NCBI GenBank assembly: GCA_003491635.1
Contig: DNCG01000105.1
Span: 1 to 6,369, forward strand
Direction: 5' to 3'
Length of the DNA: 6,369 nucleotides
From: Actinomycetota bacterium
Lineage (GTDB): Bacteria; Actinomycetota; Aquicultoria; Subteraquimicrobiales; UBA9087
The notes under the pieces were generated by a model, which was not told the origin of the DNA, made no database searches, and saw only the letters and a list, made by a program, of their open reading frames with translations. Position numbers and translations under genes: made by a program. Below, in pieces: positions 5,206-6,369 of the stretch (positions are counted from its first letter, which is position 1; each line of letters starts with the position of its first letter).

Positions 5206-6262
5206 CTTCGGTATCGACCACCTGTAATGGACTCAAGGCATCCACGTAATAATAGTATGTCCTGTTGTGCTGCAGACTGTGTCCGGAATCGGTGTAGGCA
5301 TAGTCGGTCGTGTAGATTCGGGCCAATTTTGTGAAGGGTCCGCTGGCTGAAGTCGAGCGATAGATGTCGTAGAAGTGGACGAGGTCGGTGCCGTCCATCG
5401 CCGGACTCCAGCTCAAATCGACTTTCTTTGGGGAGCGGCTGGCCGTCGCGGTCAGATCCGTTATCGCCGATGGAGCCCCGTTATCCACCACCAGATACCG
5501 GGTTCGATAGTCTCTCACTCCCATATTGTCGAAGGTCTCCGCCTTGATTTCGCGAGTCCCATCCTGGAAATCCTCGGTCTCCCATTTGCAACTCTTGGTG
5601 ACCGATGACTGGTTTATGGTCGACCAGGAGGCTATGGAATGATTGTCCACGTAGAAGTTGATGGTGTCGATGACCCCATCGGTGTCCTGAGCCAGGGCGG
5701 CCAGGGTGACTTCATCCTCAACGGGGGTGATCACCGTCACCGAGCCGACTGAAATCATTGCGGTTGTCGTCTCGGCCGGGGTTGGGGAGACGAATTCTAT
5801 AGTCGGGGGAGAGGTCTCGGGCTCCTCTTCTCTGATGTTTGTGGTCACCCGGACGGTCGAACCGGGGAAAGGAAATGTCCAGGCCACCCTCACCTCAACC
5901 CTTTTGTAGTCGTGTGGGTCGGAGTCGGTTCCCTCTCCCAGGGTTCCATCGGCGTCGTCATCGATCCAGGAGACGGCGTAGGAGAGGTTGAAAGCGACGT
6001 TACCTCTGGCTATCTGCTCGGCTTGGAGTATTCCCTCTGGGTCACCACCGGGCGTGCCGATGTCGTCGTAGTTCAGAGTTCGGATGTACTCGATTCTCTC
6101 GTTGGCCAGCTCGGTGGCGGTGGTCTGAATCTTCGCCACCGAAGTTGTCTTCGTCGCTCCTATCAGCAGGGTGAGGAGGGCTATCAACGCCAGGACCAGG
6201 ACGATGCCTGCAACCAGGGCTTCTGTTAAACTAATTCCCCTTTCTGAAGAGAGGAGTTTCAT
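5147..6262 (-). CDS. PilV/GspI-like minor prepilin with Ig-like and fibronectin type III modules
   Basis: A 371-residue prepilin. The leader MKLLSSERG|ISLTEALVAG gives cleavage after G9 and Glu at mature position 5 (residue 14), followed by a membrane helix to about 37 and the TELANERIEYIRTLNYDDIG segment typical of PilV-like pilins. A DDDADG loop (101-106, DxDxDG spacing) and DYKRVEVRVAW (118-128) close the pilin domain. Residues about 152-262 look like a bacterial Ig-like domain (PPTIEFVSPTP start, DTDGVIDTINFYVD, DNMGVRDY). Residues about 263-367 are a fibronectin type III domain (APSAITDLTATAS, VDLSWSP, YDIYRST, TYYYYVDA). Such modules suggest surface display or adhesion, which is inference. 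The start at 6262 has GGAGG at 6267-6271, 4 nt upstream. An in-frame ATG at 6301 would add 13 residues, part of which merely translate this RBS. Confidence 0.86.
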   Translation of the reverse strand: MKLLSSERGISLTEALVAGIVLVLALIALLTLLIGATKTTSVAKIQTTATELANERIEYIRTLNYDDIGTPGGDPEGILQAEQIARGNVAFNLSYAVSWIDDDADGTLGEGTDSDPHDYKRVEVRVAWTFPFPGSTVRVTTNIREEEPETSPPTIEFVSPTPAETTTAMISVGSVTVITPVEDEVTLAALAQDTDGVIDTINFYVDNHSIASWSTINQSSVTKSCKWETEDFQDGTREIKAETFDNMGVRDYRTRYLVVDNGAPSAITDLTATASRSPKKVDLSWSPAMDGTDLVHFYDIYRSTSASGPFTKLARIYTTDYAYTDSGHSLQHNRTYYYYVDALSPLQVVDTEDGFKTPSNTVAVTIPHGPI

Positions 6263-6298
6263 CCTTCCTCCATCGCCTTTATTGCGGTTACTTTTGCG

Positions 6299-6320
6299 CA
6301 TACCCTCTACATACCCTCTA
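6299..6320 (-). repeat. 11-bp tandem direct repeat upstream of the PilV-like gene
   Basis: Two exact adjacent copies, read on the minus strand as TAGAGGGTATG. Each contains an SD-like GAGGG and an ATG only 1 nt later. The second copy's ATG (6301) is in frame with the PilV-like gene; the first is followed at once by TAG. A small duplication in the leader is the simplest explanation. Confidence 0.6.
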
Positions 6321-6323
6321 TAT

Positions 6324-6329
6324 ACTATA
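6324..6329 (-). promoter_or_regulatory. Weak candidate -10 for the pilin gene group
   Basis: TATAGT on the minus strand matches TATAAT at 5 of 6 positions and lies about 60 nt upstream of the chosen PilV-like start at 6262. No convincing -35 is present at 16-18 bp. The pilin genes may instead be read from a promoter beyond the window. Confidence 0.25.
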
Positions 6330-6369
6330 CCCCGGACATAATTCCAGAAAGTAGGTTTGCAAATTCTAA

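Noticed and set aside
5912..6229. Plus-strand open frame opposite the PilV-like gene
   Set aside because: Low-complexity Val/Gly/Ser-rich translation antisense to the conserved pilin domain.

Overview
The window carries two functional blocks on what looks like a bacterial chromosome of moderately high GC. Bacteria are indicated by Shine-Dalgarno sites and by three type IV pilus/type II secretion class prepilins. The lineage cannot be fixed from sequence alone. A HAD-type glucosyl-3-phosphoglycerate phosphatase paired with GpgS, next to a PilV/PilW/PilX-like set, would fit several thermophilic or anaerobic candidate lineages (for example deep Actinomycetota), but that is a weak inference.

Left block (1-3150): a plus-strand glycerate kinase (80-1234) converges, with only 7 bp between stop codons, on a two-gene minus-strand operon. 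That operon encodes glucosyl-3-phosphoglycerate synthase (gpgS, 2113-3099) and a HAD-family glucosyl-3-phosphoglycerate phosphatase (gpgP, 1242-2126), with a 14-nt overlap. Together these two enzymes make the compatible solute and polysaccharide primer glucosylglycerate from NDP-glucose and 3-phosphoglycerate. The glycerate kinase could return glycerate released by glucosylglycerate breakdown to glycolysis. The operon has a good candidate promoter: an extended -10 (TGATATAAT) lying inside a perfect 8-bp-arm inverted repeat (3126-3148) that looks like an operator.

Right block (3217-6369): three minus-strand genes, transcribed in the order PilV/GspI-like (5147-6262), PilW/GspJ-like (4600-5205 or a shorter form), PilX/GspK-like (3217-4590). 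All have prepilin-peptidase cleavage sites. The first two keep the Glu at mature position 5 and the third has Thr there, the pattern expected of a pilus-tip minor pilin complex. The PilV-like protein carries an Ig-like and a fibronectin type III module. The PilX-like protein carries a predicted bactofilin-like beta-helical body.

The pilin genes are tightly packed and probably co-transcribed, with a weak candidate promoter and an 11-bp tandem repeat just upstream of the first. No RNA genes, CRISPR arrays, insertion sequences or tRNAs were seen. No gap between genes exceeds about 120 bp.
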